Shown here in pieces: positions 1 through 8,257 of a DNA stretch of 50,468 nucleotides. The position numbers and the translations under genes were made by a program. Origin of the DNA: Chloroflexi bacterium CFX6. GTDB taxonomy: Bacteria > Chloroflexota > Anaerolineae > Anaerolineales > Villigracilaceae. Below the pieces are notes generated by a model that saw nothing but the letters and a program-made list of their open reading frames with translations, made no database searches and was not told where the DNA came from. The stretch spans positions 1-50,468 of the forward strand of contig SZPG01000051.1 in assembly GCA_030263595.1 (NCBI GenBank), read 5' to 3'. The number at the start of each line of letters is the position of its first letter. Position 1 is the first letter of the stretch.

Positions 1-671
1 CACCAGCACGTGACGAAAACGCTGTGCATATTTGTCGCGCACCGATGGGTTATCCTCCAGAAGTTTCGCGGTGTACACGAGCATATCGTCGAAGTCCACG
101 GCGTTGCTGGCGACGAGTCGCTTTTGGTATTCGGCATACACGCGCTTCACCACTTCATCGCGGTAGGTGGTGGTTGGGTAATGCTCCGCATCGATCAGTT
201 CGTTCTTGGCGCGCGAGATTGCCGCATGCACGCTCGGGGGGCGATACAATTTCTCGTTGATATTCAACTCGCGGATCACACTCTTGACAACCCGTTCCTG
301 GTCATCGGAATCAAAGATCACGAAATTCGATGCAACAGGCAGAAGTTCAGCTTCCCGCCGCAGGATGCGTCCGCAGATCGAATGGAACGTGCCGAGCATG
401 ATCCCCTCGATTGCCTGGTCGGGGAGCAGGCGTTTGACGCGTTCCCCCATTTCCGTTTGACGCGTTCCCCCATTTCCTTTGCGGCTTTATTGGTGAACGT
501 GACGGCGAGAATCTGCCACGGGCGGACTCCCTCCTCCGCGATGAGATAGGCGATGCGCTGGGTCAGCACCCGCGTCTTGCCGGACCCCGGTCCTGCCACA
601 ACCAAAATGGGCCCATTCCCCGCTGTGACCGCGTTCTTCTGTTGAAAGTTGAGTTTATCCAGAAAGTCCAT
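1..671 (-). pseudogene. UvrD/PcrA-type DNA helicase, 5' part, frameshifted by a 23-bp tandem duplication; cut by window start
   Basis: The minus-strand gene starts at ATG 671 and encodes the N-terminus of a superfamily-1A helicase (repair and replication-associated unwinding). Visible are a Q-motif-like LNFQQKNAV (residues 7-15), Walker A AGPGSGKT (26-33) and motif Ia around [16 protein letters not shown]. At 432-454 and 455-477 the same 23 bases occur twice in a row. Because 23 is not a multiple of 3, the frame is lost and the original frame stops at 318. Removing one copy restores an open frame to position 1 that reads [14 protein letters not shown] and VDFDDML, both characteristic of UvrD/PcrA. 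The gene is therefore a recently broken helicase, a slippage variant or an assembly error. No clear Shine-Dalgarno precedes the ATG; instead a heptamer repeat abuts it. Confidence 0.88.
431..477. repeat. 23-bp perfect tandem duplication inside the helicase gene
   Basis: Two adjacent identical 23-base units (432-454, 455-477) lie within the helicase coding region. The base before each unit is also the same. The duplication causes the frameshift described for the helicase. Confidence 0.95.
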
Positions 672-672
672 G

Positions 673-706
673 GTGAAAGTGGAAAGTAGAAAGTGGAAAG
701 TGGAAA
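673..706. repeat. Heptamer tandem repeat (about five GTGGAAA-like units) directly before the helicase start
   Basis: On the plus strand the units are gtgaaa, gtggaaa, gtagaaa, gtggaaa, gtggaaa. On the gene's own strand this is a run of TTTCCAC units ending next to the ATG at 671, in the place where a ribosome-binding site should be. It may be a dispersed low-complexity element or a slippage-prone regulatory tract. Confidence 0.8.
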
Positions 707-712
707 ATTAAT

Positions 713-750
713 CGTCCCGCAGGGTTTGATTTCCAACATCCTGCGGGACG
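713..750 (-). terminator. Hairpin downstream of mscL
   Basis: A perfect 11-bp stem (713-723 with 740-750, arm CGTCCCGCAGG) has a 16-nt loop. On the minus strand it follows the mscL stop and is followed by ATTAATTTT, so it can act as an intrinsic terminator. Between it and mscL (751-780) lies a short direct repeat, GTGTACCT(A/G)TCTAC twice. Confidence 0.6.
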
Positions 751-777
751 TGTGTACCTATCTACCTGTGTACCTGT

Positions 778-1164
778 CTACAATTGAGAAGTGCAATTCG
801 GGCAACGTGTGGCTTGGATGGCGACCATGGTGAAACAATACGGGCATGTCTTGGTGGTGGGCTCCGCCGCCGGTTCCGGCTTCTTCATACGGTTCATCGT
901 CCGCACGAGCAGGAAGATGACAAAGGCAACGATGATAAAGTCCACCACGGATTGGATGAACAACCCATAGTTGATGGACGCGTCGCGCACCGTGATCGCC
1001 AGCCCGCTGAAATCGAGACCGCCGAGCAAAAGCCCGATGAGCGGCATCAACACGTCGTTGACGAGCGAAGCGATGATCTTCCCGAACGCGCCGCCGATGA
1101 TGACGGCAATCGCCAGGTCCATGACGTTGCCGCGCATGGCGAAATCCTTGAATTCCTTTAGCAT
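778..1164 (-). CDS. mscL: Large-conductance mechanosensitive channel MscL with C-terminal zinc ribbon
   Basis: This is an osmotic-downshock safety valve of the inner membrane (homopentamer, 128 aa). The N-terminus [21 protein letters not shown] is the classical MscL opening with TM1 at about 14-44; TM2 spans about 66-92. The normal C-terminal helical bundle is replaced by a short linker and a treble-cysteine-type ribbon, CPYC at 107-110 and CPNC at 121-124, which is likely to bind zinc. The start is supported by GGAGG five bases before ATG 1164. It is a monocistronic gene with a hairpin downstream. Family assignment is certain; zinc binding is inferred from the CxxC pair spacing. Confidence 0.96.
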   Translation of the reverse strand: MLKEFKDFAMRGNVMDLAIAVIIGGAFGKIIASLVNDVLMPLIGLLLGGLDFSGLAITVRDASINYGLFIQSVVDFIIVAFVIFLLVRTMNRMKKPEPAAEPTTKTCPYCFTMVAIQATRCPNCTSQL

Positions 1165-1373
1165 GTCAGCCTCCGTGTGGAATGAGTACGAACGGAGGTA
1201 TTCTACTGCTTGGGGAGGGCGATGTCAACGAAAAGGGGGAATTCATGAATTCCAAGCCGCCCGGCGGGTCATACAATTCCAAAGTATGGTCTTATACAGT
1301 TCCAGGGAACTGTTTTTGTCCAAAACAATAGTACCTGCCCGAACCGCCTTATTGTGCGAGGCAGCTCAAGCCG
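1165..1373. other. Non-coding stretch with two inverted repeats
   Basis: No gene is seen between mscL and the next promoter. It holds a perfect 16-bp palindrome GGAATTCATGAATTCC (1238-1253) and an 8-bp inverted repeat ACAGTTCC/GGAACTGT (1296-1303, 1306-1313) followed by five T's. The latter could be a weak terminator or an operator. Confidence 0.6.
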
Positions 1374-1401
1374 TTGACGCTCCTGTGGAATTGGTTATAA
1401 T
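1374..1401 (+). promoter_or_regulatory. Sigma-70-type promoter of importer operon 1
   Basis: TTGACG at 1374-1379, a 16-nt spacer and TATAAT at 1396-1401. It predicts a leader of about 170 nt before the ATG at 1577. Confidence 0.75.
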
Positions 1402-1480
1402 ACCATTCCATGTGACGGATGACACCCTGATCAAGTGATGAAATTCAGCGGCAAAGGCATTCACCTGATGCCCTGAAACA

Positions 1481-1576
1481 GAAAGGAGGTCCGGAAGGGA
1501 AAAAGATATTCCACAGCGAATGCAAAAGACCAACCTTACGTTTCAAATTTAAAACTCTCTAAGGAGGAGGATTCTC
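1481..1576 (+). promoter_or_regulatory. Leader with upstream SD-like box and a proximal SD
   Basis: GAAAGGAGGT at 1481-1490 is an almost perfect anti-SD match but lies about 86 nt before the start. A second SD, AAGGAGGAGG, sits just before ATG 1577. A mini-ORF (ATG 1520 to TAA 1552, 10 codons) lies between them. The same arrangement recurs before the binding-protein genes at 10356, 42946 and 50137. Confidence 0.55.
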
Positions 1577-3466
1577 ATGAAGAATCGAATAATGATGGTT
1601 CTCGGTTTGTTGGTCACGGTGAGCATGGCTCTGGCTGCCTGCGGACCCGCGCCCACCGCCCCGCCCGCCGAGCAGGTAGTGGTCACTCAGGAAGTGATCG
1701 TGACCCAGGAAGTCGAAGTGGAGGTCGAGCGCGAAGCCTTCACCACGCCGCATCCGATCCTGGGAGACCTGCGCGTCCGCCAGGCTATTGCGCACTGCAC
1801 GAACAAACCCGACCTGGTCAAGTCGGTATACCCGCTTCTCGATGAAGAGGAGCAGGCCAGCCTGGTCATGAACACATTCATCCCGACCGCTCACTGGGCT
1901 TACGCGGGCGATGAGAACGTCACCATCTACGACTTTGATCCCGCGCAGGGCGGCGCCCTGCTCGACGAAGCCGGATGGACGCTTGCCGAAGGCGCTTCCT
2001 TCCGCACGAACGCCAACGGCGACGAACTCTCGCTGAAGTTCACCACCACCAGCGCTGCATTCCGCCAGACCTGGGGCGCCATCTTTACACAGCAGATGGC
2101 TGCATGTGGCATCCGCATCGTTCCTTTGTACGCCCCCGCCTCCTGGTGGTTCGGCGATACCACGGGTCTTGCGCGCCGCGACTTCGAACTGGGCGCCTTC
2201 GCCTGGGTCGGTCAGGCTGACCCCGGTGGACAGACCCTGTGGGCTTGCGACCAGATCCCCACTCCCGCCAACGGTTGGGAGGGACAGAACTACATGGGCT
2301 GGTGCAATGAGGATGCCAGCAGAAACATCAAGGTCGCCAACAATACGCTGATCCAGGATGAGCGCATTGCCGCGTACCAGGTGGTCCAGCAGGCTTACAC
2401 TGCCGATGTTCCCGCCATCCCACTCTTCAACCGCACTGAAACCTTCGCGGCTGCCGCGGACATCACCGGCTTCCAACCCGTACCCGGACAGGAATACTAC
2501 AACTACAACGTTCAAGAATGGGAAAAAGCCGGCTCTGACACGGTCGTCCTCGGCTTTACGCAGGAACCCGCTTCCCTGTTCACGCTGGTGGAAGACGCCT
2601 TCGTAGCCAACATTGCCTACCAGATCGCCCGCCCGGCGCAGGAATGGCACCTGAACTACGAGTTTACGAATTCGCCGATCACGAAGGAACTGCCCACGCT
2701 TGAGAACGGCGGCACCACCAACAACGACGTCGAGGTCAAGGAAGGCGACAAGGTTGTGGACGCCAACGGCGACGTGGTTGATCTCGCCGCCGGCGTGAGC
2801 GTCATCAACGCGGCTGGCGAAACCGTCGAATTCAGCGGCGGGACCGTCACGATGAAGCAGTTGGTTTCCAGGTTCGAGCTCGCTGACGGCCTCACCTGGG
2901 AGGATGGCACGCCCGTCTCCAGCGCGGACCTCGAACTCGGTCACAAGATTTCCTGCGATCCCGAATCCGGCGCGACGTCCTTCATCACCTGCGACAAGAC
3001 CGCCAACGTCGAGTTCCTCACCGATGCGGTCGGCTACGTCCAGACCTGGCTGCCCGGCGTTCAGGACCCGCTCTACTTCGTCCCGGTGTGGCCCATCTAC
3101 CCGGCGCACCAACTGGGCGACGTGCCTGCCGCGCAATGGGCGACCGATCCGCGTGTGGCTGAAATGCCCCTGGCTTATGGTCCCTATAAACTGGTCGAGT
3201 GGGAAAAGGGTCAGTTTATGCGATTTGAAGCCAACGAGTACTGGCTAGGCGAGGCTCCCAAAGCCCCGGTCTTCGTCATCCAATTTGTTACTGCCGAGAG
3301 CGCAGAGAGCCTGCTGTTGAGCGGCGAGGTTGACATTCTTGCCTCCGAAACACTGGCTGGTCTTTCCCAGGCTCTGGCGGATGCCGAAGCCGCGGGTACG
3401 ATCAAGACCTTCGTGGAAGCCGGCGCCACCTGGGAGCACATTGACTTCTCGCTCTTCATCCGGTAA
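1577..3466 (+). CDS. Family-5 peptide-type substrate-binding lipoprotein, circularly permuted
   Basis: This is an extracellular solute-binding lipoprotein of an Opp/Dpp importer (629 aa). The signal peptide ends in lipobox LAAC with Cys22, followed by a VTQEV-rich linker. The order of the mature domains is inverted compared with the other family-5 proteins in the window. The normally C-terminal lobe comes first (DLRVRQAIAHC at about 64-74, CGIRIVPLYAPASWW, DVPAIPLFNR at about 278-286). The normally N-terminal start then follows directly (DTVVLGFTQEPASL, 321-334), with LTWEDGTPVSSADL (439-452), YGPYKLVEWEKGQ (534-546) and SGEVDIL (582-588). The protein ends at HIDFSLF, just where the usual protein crosses into the C-terminal lobe. 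The frame is open and the SD is strong, so the gene looks functional. It heads an operon with two permeases and two ATPases. The ligand is unknown; peptide uptake is inferred from the family. Confidence 0.93.
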   Translation: MKNRIMMVLGLLVTVSMALAACGPAPTAPPAEQVVVTQEVIVTQEVEVEVEREAFTTPHPILGDLRVRQAIAHCTNKPDLVKSVYPLLDEEEQASLVMNTFIPTAHWAYAGDENVTIYDFDPAQGGALLDEAGWTLAEGASFRTNANGDELSLKFTTTSAAFRQTWGAIFTQQMAACGIRIVPLYAPASWWFGDTTGLARRDFELGAFAWVGQADPGGQTLWACDQIPTPANGWEGQNYMGWCNEDASRNIKVANNTLIQDERIAAYQVVQQAYTADVPAIPLFNRTETFAAAADITGFQPVPGQEYYNYNVQEWEKAGSDTVVLGFTQEPASLFTLVEDAFVANIAYQIARPAQEWHLNYEFTNSPITKELPTLENGGTTNNDVEVKEGDKVVDANGDVVDLAAGVSVINAAGETVEFSGGTVTMKQLVSRFELADGLTWEDGTPVSSADLELGHKISCDPESGATSFITCDKTANVEFLTDAVGYVQTWLPGVQDPLYFVPVWPIYPAHQLGDVPAAQWATDPRVAEMPLAYGPYKLVEWEKGQFMRFEANEYWLGEAPKAPVFVIQFVTAESAESLLLSGEVDILASETLAGLSQALADAEAAGTIKTFVEAGATWEHIDFSLFIR

Positions 3467-3503
3467 CCGTGATCCATCCACGAAATTGAGCATCGAGTAA
3501 GCA

Positions 3504-3539
3504 AAGGGTAGGTGTAACCTTCGGGTTGCACCTACCCTT
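3504..3539 (+). terminator. UUCG-capped hairpin between binding-protein gene and permease genes
   Basis: A 16-bp stem (3504-3519 with 3524-3539, one G-U pair) is closed by the extra-stable tetraloop UUCG. A weak T stretch follows only 10-20 nt later. It is likely an RNA-stabilising or partial terminator element that raises the ratio of lipoprotein to transporter. Confidence 0.75.
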
Positions 3540-3583
3540 GTAACTGGGCTTGTTTTTATTATTTCGGCTTCGGAGAGAATGAC

Positions 3584-4783
3584 ATGACCGCATATCTGGT
3601 AAGACGCGTGTTTCAGATGATCATAGTGGTATTGGTTTCAGCGGTTGCCACTTATGCGCTCTTGAACCTTGCGCCCGGGGGACCGCTCGCTGGGCTGCGC
3701 CAGATCCAACAGAGCAGCCGCTTTCAGATCACGGAGGATGACATCGCCCGCATCCGCGCCTATTTCGAACTGGACTTATACCTTCCTTATCGTTTTTCGC
3801 GCTGGTTGATCGGCGAGCCGCGCGGTCCGGTCGTGATCGGCGGCAGGGAATTTCTGTCGGACATGGTGGTGGGATGCAGGAAACCTGTCGAAACCGAAGT
3901 GTTGAACAACCGCGGCGAATATGAGTTCAAGGTGACCGGATGCAACGAATACGTTTACCTGAAGGATCTGGTGGGACGCCGCGCGAGCCGCGGCATCCTG
4001 CTTGGCGATTTCGGATTGTCCTGGCGGTTGCTGCGCGACCGTCCCGTTTCGGAACTCCTCCTCAGCCGCCTGCCCAAGACCGTCCAATTGATCGGGCTTT
4101 CGACGCTCTTCTCGATCCTGATCGGCATTCCGCTTGGCGTGTATTCGGCGGTCAAGCAATATTCGAGGTTCGATTACTTCTTCACCTCGCTGGCGTTCAT
4201 GGGGTCAGCCATGCCCACCTTCTTCTTCGGCATCCTGATGATCCTGGCATTTTCGCTTATACCCAAAAACGCGGGGTTGCCTTACGTTCCGGCCGGTTTG
4301 TCCGAATCTGTGCGCGACTATACCATACCGTTGATCGGGGAGGTGGCGGCCGGCTCGCTGAAGGACAGGATCCTTCACCTCATCCTGCCGGTTGCGGTCC
4401 TGACGCTTGTCAACATCTCGTTCTGGACGCGCTTCATTCGTTCCAGCATGTTGGAGGTGCTGCGGCAGGATTACGTCCGTACAGCCCGCGCGAAGGGACT
4501 GGGGGAGAGGATCGTCATCATGAAACACGCCCTGCGCAACGCGTTGATCCCCTTTGTGACGATCGTGGTGTTCACCCTGCCCGGCTTGTTCAGCGGGGCG
4601 ATCATCACCGAAAGTATTTTTGCCTGGCCCGGCATGGGGCGACTATATCTGCTGGCGCTGGGCGATTACGATTACCCGGTCGCGATGTCCATCTTTTTCA
4701 TCATTGCCATTCTCACGGTGATCGCCACGCTGCTCAGGGATATCCTCTATACGATCGTGGATCCCCGCATTCGTTTGTCATAG
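3584..4783 (+). CDS. Opp/Dpp-type ABC transporter permease (B subunit) with large extracytoplasmic insert
   Basis: Inner-membrane permease of the dipeptide/oligopeptide family (399 aa), longer than the usual 310-330 aa. TM1 (about 8-30) begins with the typical YLVRRVFQMIIVVLV. The extra length lies in the extracytoplasmic region between TM1 and TM2 (about residues 40-145), which contains two cysteines and GRRASRGILLGDFGLSW. The EAA loop that contacts the ATPase is visible as DYVRTARAKGLGERIVIMKH followed by ALRNALIP. The C-terminus DPRIRLS is typical of B subunits. Translation is probably coupled to the C-subunit gene 15 nt downstream. Confidence 0.95.
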   Translation: MTAYLVRRVFQMIIVVLVSAVATYALLNLAPGGPLAGLRQIQQSSRFQITEDDIARIRAYFELDLYLPYRFSRWLIGEPRGPVVIGGREFLSDMVVGCRKPVETEVLNNRGEYEFKVTGCNEYVYLKDLVGRRASRGILLGDFGLSWRLLRDRPVSELLLSRLPKTVQLIGLSTLFSILIGIPLGVYSAVKQYSRFDYFFTSLAFMGSAMPTFFFGILMILAFSLIPKNAGLPYVPAGLSESVRDYTIPLIGEVAAGSLKDRILHLILPVAVLTLVNISFWTRFIRSSMLEVLRQDYVRTARAKGLGERIVIMKHALRNALIPFVTIVVFTLPGLFSGAIITESIFAWPGMGRLYLLALGDYDYPVAMSIFFIIAILTVIATLLRDILYTIVDPRIRLS

Positions 4784-4798
4784 AGAGGAAACAGGATC

Positions 4799-5797
4799 AT
4801 GTCTGTCGCCCAAATCGCCGAACTCCCGGCTGAAACCGTCTCCACGATCGAGGAACGCACGCCGTTCCAGATCGTAATGATGCGCTTCCGGCGCCATCGT
4901 CTCGCCATGATTTCCCTGGTTTTGATGACGGTGATCTTTATCGTTACGATCTTTGCCCCTGTGATCGCCCCCTTCGAAGTCCAGGAACTTTCCGTCAACA
5001 AGTATTTCGTCCCCTTTGGAACTGTGGATGAAGCCACGGGACGCGTCCATTATCTCGGTACCGATCACATTGGGCGGGATTATTTCTCGCGCCTGATCTA
5101 CGCCGGGCGCATCTCGTTGACTGTCGCCATGCTCGCCATCTTTTTCGCCGAGACGATCGGCATCGTCGTTGGTTCCATTTCCGGGTTTTTCGGCGGCTGG
5201 CTGGATGCCGTGCTGATGCGCTTCGTCGAATTCATGCTGACCATCCCGACCCTGCCGTTACTGTTGATCCTCTCCTCCATGCTTTTGCGGAACGAGGAAT
5301 TGATCCCCATACCGGATGTCGTGTTGAAATTTTTGGGGAACATCATGCTTCTCAGCCCGCGCGACGCGCGCAATGCGGTGATGATCGTCCTGATCCTGGC
5401 GGGATTGGGCTGGCTGCAATCCGCGCAATTGATGAGAGGCATGGTGCTTTCCCTGCGGGAACAGACGTTCGTCGAGGCGTCGCGTTCCCTGGGCGCGTCG
5501 AATTTCCGCATCATCACGCGCGACATGATCCCCAACGCCATGGCGCCCATCATCGTGGACGCGTCGCTGGGACTGGCGGGCTTCATCGTGCTGGAGGCGG
5601 CGCTCGCCTTTTTGGGATTCGGCATTCAGGACCCCATTCCCACCTGGGGGAACATGCTTGCGGCAACCCAGGCGCACATGCTGAGTCGCCCCTGGCTTCC
5701 GCTGTTGCCGGGCTTGCCCATCTTTATCTGCTCGCTGTCGTTCAACTACATCGGCGACGGCTTGCGCGACGCCCTCGATCCGCGCCTGAAGTTATAG
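4799..5797 (+). CDS. Opp/Dpp-type ABC transporter permease (C subunit)
   Basis: Second permease of importer 1 (332 aa). A cytoplasmic N-terminal segment of about 40 residues precedes TM1 (RHRLAMISLVLMTVIFIVTIF). The motif LGTDHIGRDYFSRLIYAGRISL is the hallmark of DppC/OppC proteins, and the EAA loop reads VEASRSLGASNFRIITRDMI then PNAMAP. It ends DALDPRLKL, as expected for C subunits. An SD (GAGAGGAAAC) precedes ATG 4799. It pairs with the B subunit to form the translocation path. Confidence 0.96.
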   Translation: MSVAQIAELPAETVSTIEERTPFQIVMMRFRRHRLAMISLVLMTVIFIVTIFAPVIAPFEVQELSVNKYFVPFGTVDEATGRVHYLGTDHIGRDYFSRLIYAGRISLTVAMLAIFFAETIGIVVGSISGFFGGWLDAVLMRFVEFMLTIPTLPLLLILSSMLLRNEELIPIPDVVLKFLGNIMLLSPRDARNAVMIVLILAGLGWLQSAQLMRGMVLSLREQTFVEASRSLGASNFRIITRDMIPNAMAPIIVDASLGLAGFIVLEAALAFLGFGIQDPIPTWGNMLAATQAHMLSRPWLPLLPGLPIFICSLSFNYIGDGLRDALDPRLKL

Positions 5798-5829
5798 ACA
5801 CGCCGGACATCCCACATTGGAGATCACTC

Positions 5830-6870
5830 GTGGCAGAAGAAAACAATACCAAACCGCTTCTCGAACTACGAAACCTCAAAACCTACTTTTTTACCGAAGA
5901 CGGCGTCGTGAAAGCCGTGGACGGCGTGGATATCGAAGTGTACCCCGGCGAAGTGCTGGGACTGGTGGGCGAATCCGGCTGCGGAAAGAGCGTCACTTCG
6001 CTTTCGATCATGCGCCTGATCGGACAGCCCGGCAAGGTCGTGGACGGTGAGATCGTTTTCGACGGGAAGGACCTGCTGAAACTCCCCGAAGTCGAAATGA
6101 TGACGGTGCGCGGCAACCGCATTTCGATGATCTTTCAACAACCGCAGACCTCGTTGAATCCCGTGTTTCGCATCGGCGACCAGATCGGCGAGGTCCTGAA
6201 CATTCACCAGGATTTCGGAAAGGAAGCCGCCCGCAAGCGCGCCGTGGAACTGCTCAAACTGGTGGGCATACCCGAGGCGGAACGCCGGGCAGAGGCATTC
6301 CCGCACGAACTTTCCGGCGGCATGGCGCAGCGCGTGATGATCGCCATGGCGCTGGCATGCGTTCCCGACCTTTTGATCGCGGACGAACCGACGACCGCCC
6401 TCGACGTCACGATCCAGGCGCAGATCCTGGACCTGATGCGTAACATGCGCACCCAGTTCGGGACCACGGTCATCCTCATCACACACGACCTGGGCGTGGT
6501 TGCGGAGATGGCGGACAGGGTAGCCGTCATGTACGCCGGTCAGATCGTCGAGCAGACCGACGTCCGCACTCTTTTCAAGGAACCGCTGCATCCCTACACC
6601 CTGGGCTTGATCGGCTCCACGCCGGTGCTTGGGCGGGTGCGCGATAAACTGGACGTCATTCCGGGGAATGTGCCGAACCTGGTCAACCTGCCTGTAGGTT
6701 GTCGTTTTGCGCCGAGATGCCAGGCTCGCGTCAATCATGGACTTTCGATCTGCACGGAAAAAGAGCCCGATTTGATCCAGATTGCAGAGGGTCATAGGGT
6801 CCGTTGCTGGCTGTATCAAGATGCGGACCAGCATGACGCGCCGCTCAAAAACAAACTCAGTCAAAAGTGA
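5830..6870 (+). CDS. Opp/Dpp-type ABC transporter ATPase (D subunit)
   Basis: Cytoplasmic ATP-hydrolysing subunit (346 aa, GTG start at 5830). It has Walker [10 protein letters not shown]-loop [10 protein letters not shown], signature LSGGMAQRV, Walker B LLIADEP and H-loop THD. The C-terminal oligopeptide-transporter extension contains the CRFAPRC...C...C cysteine set that some OppD/DppD proteins use for an iron-sulfur cluster. It is very similar throughout to the D subunit at 17398, so the two probably arose by duplication. Confidence 0.96.
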   Translation: MAEENNTKPLLELRNLKTYFFTEDGVVKAVDGVDIEVYPGEVLGLVGESGCGKSVTSLSIMRLIGQPGKVVDGEIVFDGKDLLKLPEVEMMTVRGNRISMIFQQPQTSLNPVFRIGDQIGEVLNIHQDFGKEAARKRAVELLKLVGIPEAERRAEAFPHELSGGMAQRVMIAMALACVPDLLIADEPTTALDVTIQAQILDLMRNMRTQFGTTVILITHDLGVVAEMADRVAVMYAGQIVEQTDVRTLFKEPLHPYTLGLIGSTPVLGRVRDKLDVIPGNVPNLVNLPVGCRFAPRCQARVNHGLSICTEKEPDLIQIAEGHRVRCWLYQDADQHDAPLKNKLSQK

Positions 6871-6877
6871 TCCAGCC

Positions 6878-7873
6878 ATGCAAACAACCCCATCCAAAGA
6901 TAACTATGATCTTGTCGTTGTAAAGGATCTCGTCAAGTACTTTCCCGTTCGTTCCGGGATATTCCAGCGGGTCACGGCGCAGGTGCAGGCGGTGGATAAG
7001 GTCAGTTTTACCGTAAAGGAAGGCGAGACGCTTGGGCTGGTGGGCGAGTCGGGATGCGGAAAGACAACCGTCGGCCGTTCGATATTGCGCCTGATCGAAC
7101 CGACCTCCGGCTCGGTATTCATCAACGGAGAGGACGTCATGCAAATGCGGGCGCAATCGCTCAAAGCCGCGCGCCGCAACATGCAGATCATCTTCCAGGA
7201 CCCCTACGCCTCCCTCAACCCTCGCGTACCCATCGGCGAATCGGTGATGGAGGGCTTGCACATTCATAACGTGGGTCATCCCAAGGAACGCTGGGATGTC
7301 GCCATAAGCATGTTGAAAAAAGTGGGCTTGGAGGATTATCACGCCCGCCGTTACCCTCACGAATTTTCGGGCGGACAGCGCCAGCGCATCGGCATCGCGC
7401 GCGCGCTTGCCCTGCAGCCCAAATTCATCGTCTGCGACGAGCCGGTCTCGGCGCTGGACGTTTCCATCCAATCGCAGGTGCTGAACATCCTGAAGGACCT
7501 GCAAGCCGAGTTCGGGCTTACCTACCTGTTCATCGCGCATAACATGAGCGTGGTCGAACACATATCCGACCGCGTCGCCGTCATGTACCTGGGCAAGGTG
7601 GTCGAACTGGCGAGCCGCGAAGAACTCTTTCGCCAGCCCCTGCATCCCTACACCAAGGCGTTGATGTCCGCCATCCCCATTCCCGATCCAACGGTAAAAC
7701 GCGAACGCATCATCTTGAAGGGCGACGTGCCAAGCCCCTTGAACCCCCCGAAGGGATGCCGCTTTCATCCGCGTTGTCCGCTGGCGATCGATATCTGTTC
7801 ACAGGAGGAGCCGCAATTCAAGGAGTTGCAGCCGAACCACTGGGTCGCCTGCTGGGTTGCGGAACAACAATGA
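6878..7873 (+). CDS. Opp/Dpp-type ABC transporter ATPase (F subunit)
   Basis: Second ATPase of importer 1 (331 aa); forms a heterodimer with the D subunit. ATG 6878 is chosen because it lies 7 nt after the previous stop; the upstream in-frame codons overlap the D gene. Motifs are Walker [21 protein letters not shown], signature FSGGQRQRI and Walker [14 protein letters not shown]. The C-terminal cysteine motif is CRFHPRCP...C. It is the last gene of the operon and is followed by an intrinsic terminator. Confidence 0.95.
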   Translation: MQTTPSKDNYDLVVVKDLVKYFPVRSGIFQRVTAQVQAVDKVSFTVKEGETLGLVGESGCGKTTVGRSILRLIEPTSGSVFINGEDVMQMRAQSLKAARRNMQIIFQDPYASLNPRVPIGESVMEGLHIHNVGHPKERWDVAISMLKKVGLEDYHARRYPHEFSGGQRQRIGIARALALQPKFIVCDEPVSALDVSIQSQVLNILKDLQAEFGLTYLFIAHNMSVVEHISDRVAVMYLGKVVELASREELFRQPLHPYTKALMSAIPIPDPTVKRERIILKGDVPSPLNPPKGCRFHPRCPLAIDICSQEEPQFKELQPNHWVACWVAEQQ

Positions 7874-7892
7874 GGAGAGAATAACGATCGCG

Positions 7893-7923
7893 GGACTCGG
7901 AGAGATCCGGGTCCTGTTTTTTT
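7893..7923 (+). terminator. Rho-independent terminator of importer operon 1
   Basis: An 8-bp stem (7893-7900 with 7907-7914, one G-U pair) with a 6-nt loop is followed by TG and seven T's (7917-7923). Confidence 0.85.
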
Positions 7924-8168
7924 GGAGGGCGCCCGGTTCTTTCCCCGCCGAAGCCTGGTCCCGGAAGCCCGGGCTTTGACCCAAACCCAATGGACAGGAT
8001 CAACCGTCCCCGGCGGACGAAGCGATCATCGGGGGTTCATCCGCGTCGCCGGAAGAGAAAGTCTCGAGCGTGCCGCGTCGAAGCGGGCATCCTACTGAAG
8101 TATTGGCGATTGGGGGTACTGTGGAATGGTTTTTCCCGCAAGTTGACGCCCTGCCTGGCGCGCCCCGA
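7924..8168. other. Non-coding stretch between two importer operons
   Basis: About 245 bases after the terminator show no credible gene: the short frames here lack start signals and family resemblance. A 12-bp palindrome AAGCCCGGGCTT occurs near 7966. Confidence 0.6.
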
Positions 8169-8196
8169 TTGACTCGCTTTGATATTTGGGTATAAT
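8169..8196 (+). promoter_or_regulatory. Sigma-70-type promoter of importer operon 2
   Basis: TTGACT at 8169-8174, a 16-nt spacer, TATAAT at 8191-8196. The predicted start site is about 55 nt before the first gene. Confidence 0.82.
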
Positions 8197-8257
8197 TCCG
8201 TTGCCAGTTTTCTTGACCTTATGATCCAACATTCCACTGAAATAAGGGAATTGAATA

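Noticed and set aside
10..549. A 179-codon plus-strand open frame over the helicase
   Set aside because: It is antisense to a frame with clear UvrD/PcrA motifs; its translation has no family resemblance and no start signal.
673..706. Short regularly spaced units considered as a CRISPR array
   Set aside because: Units are 7 bp and directly adjacent with no spacers; no cas genes are in the window.
1520..1552. Leader mini-ORF of 10 codons before the first binding-protein gene
   Set aside because: Not listed as a gene: the upstream GGAGGT is too far (about 30 nt) from its ATG, and the corresponding short frames in other leaders do not encode the same peptide apart from FQI.
1559..3136. A 525-codon minus-strand frame opposite the permuted binding protein
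   Set aside because: Shadow frame produced by biased third positions; the plus strand has signal peptide, lipobox and family motifs.
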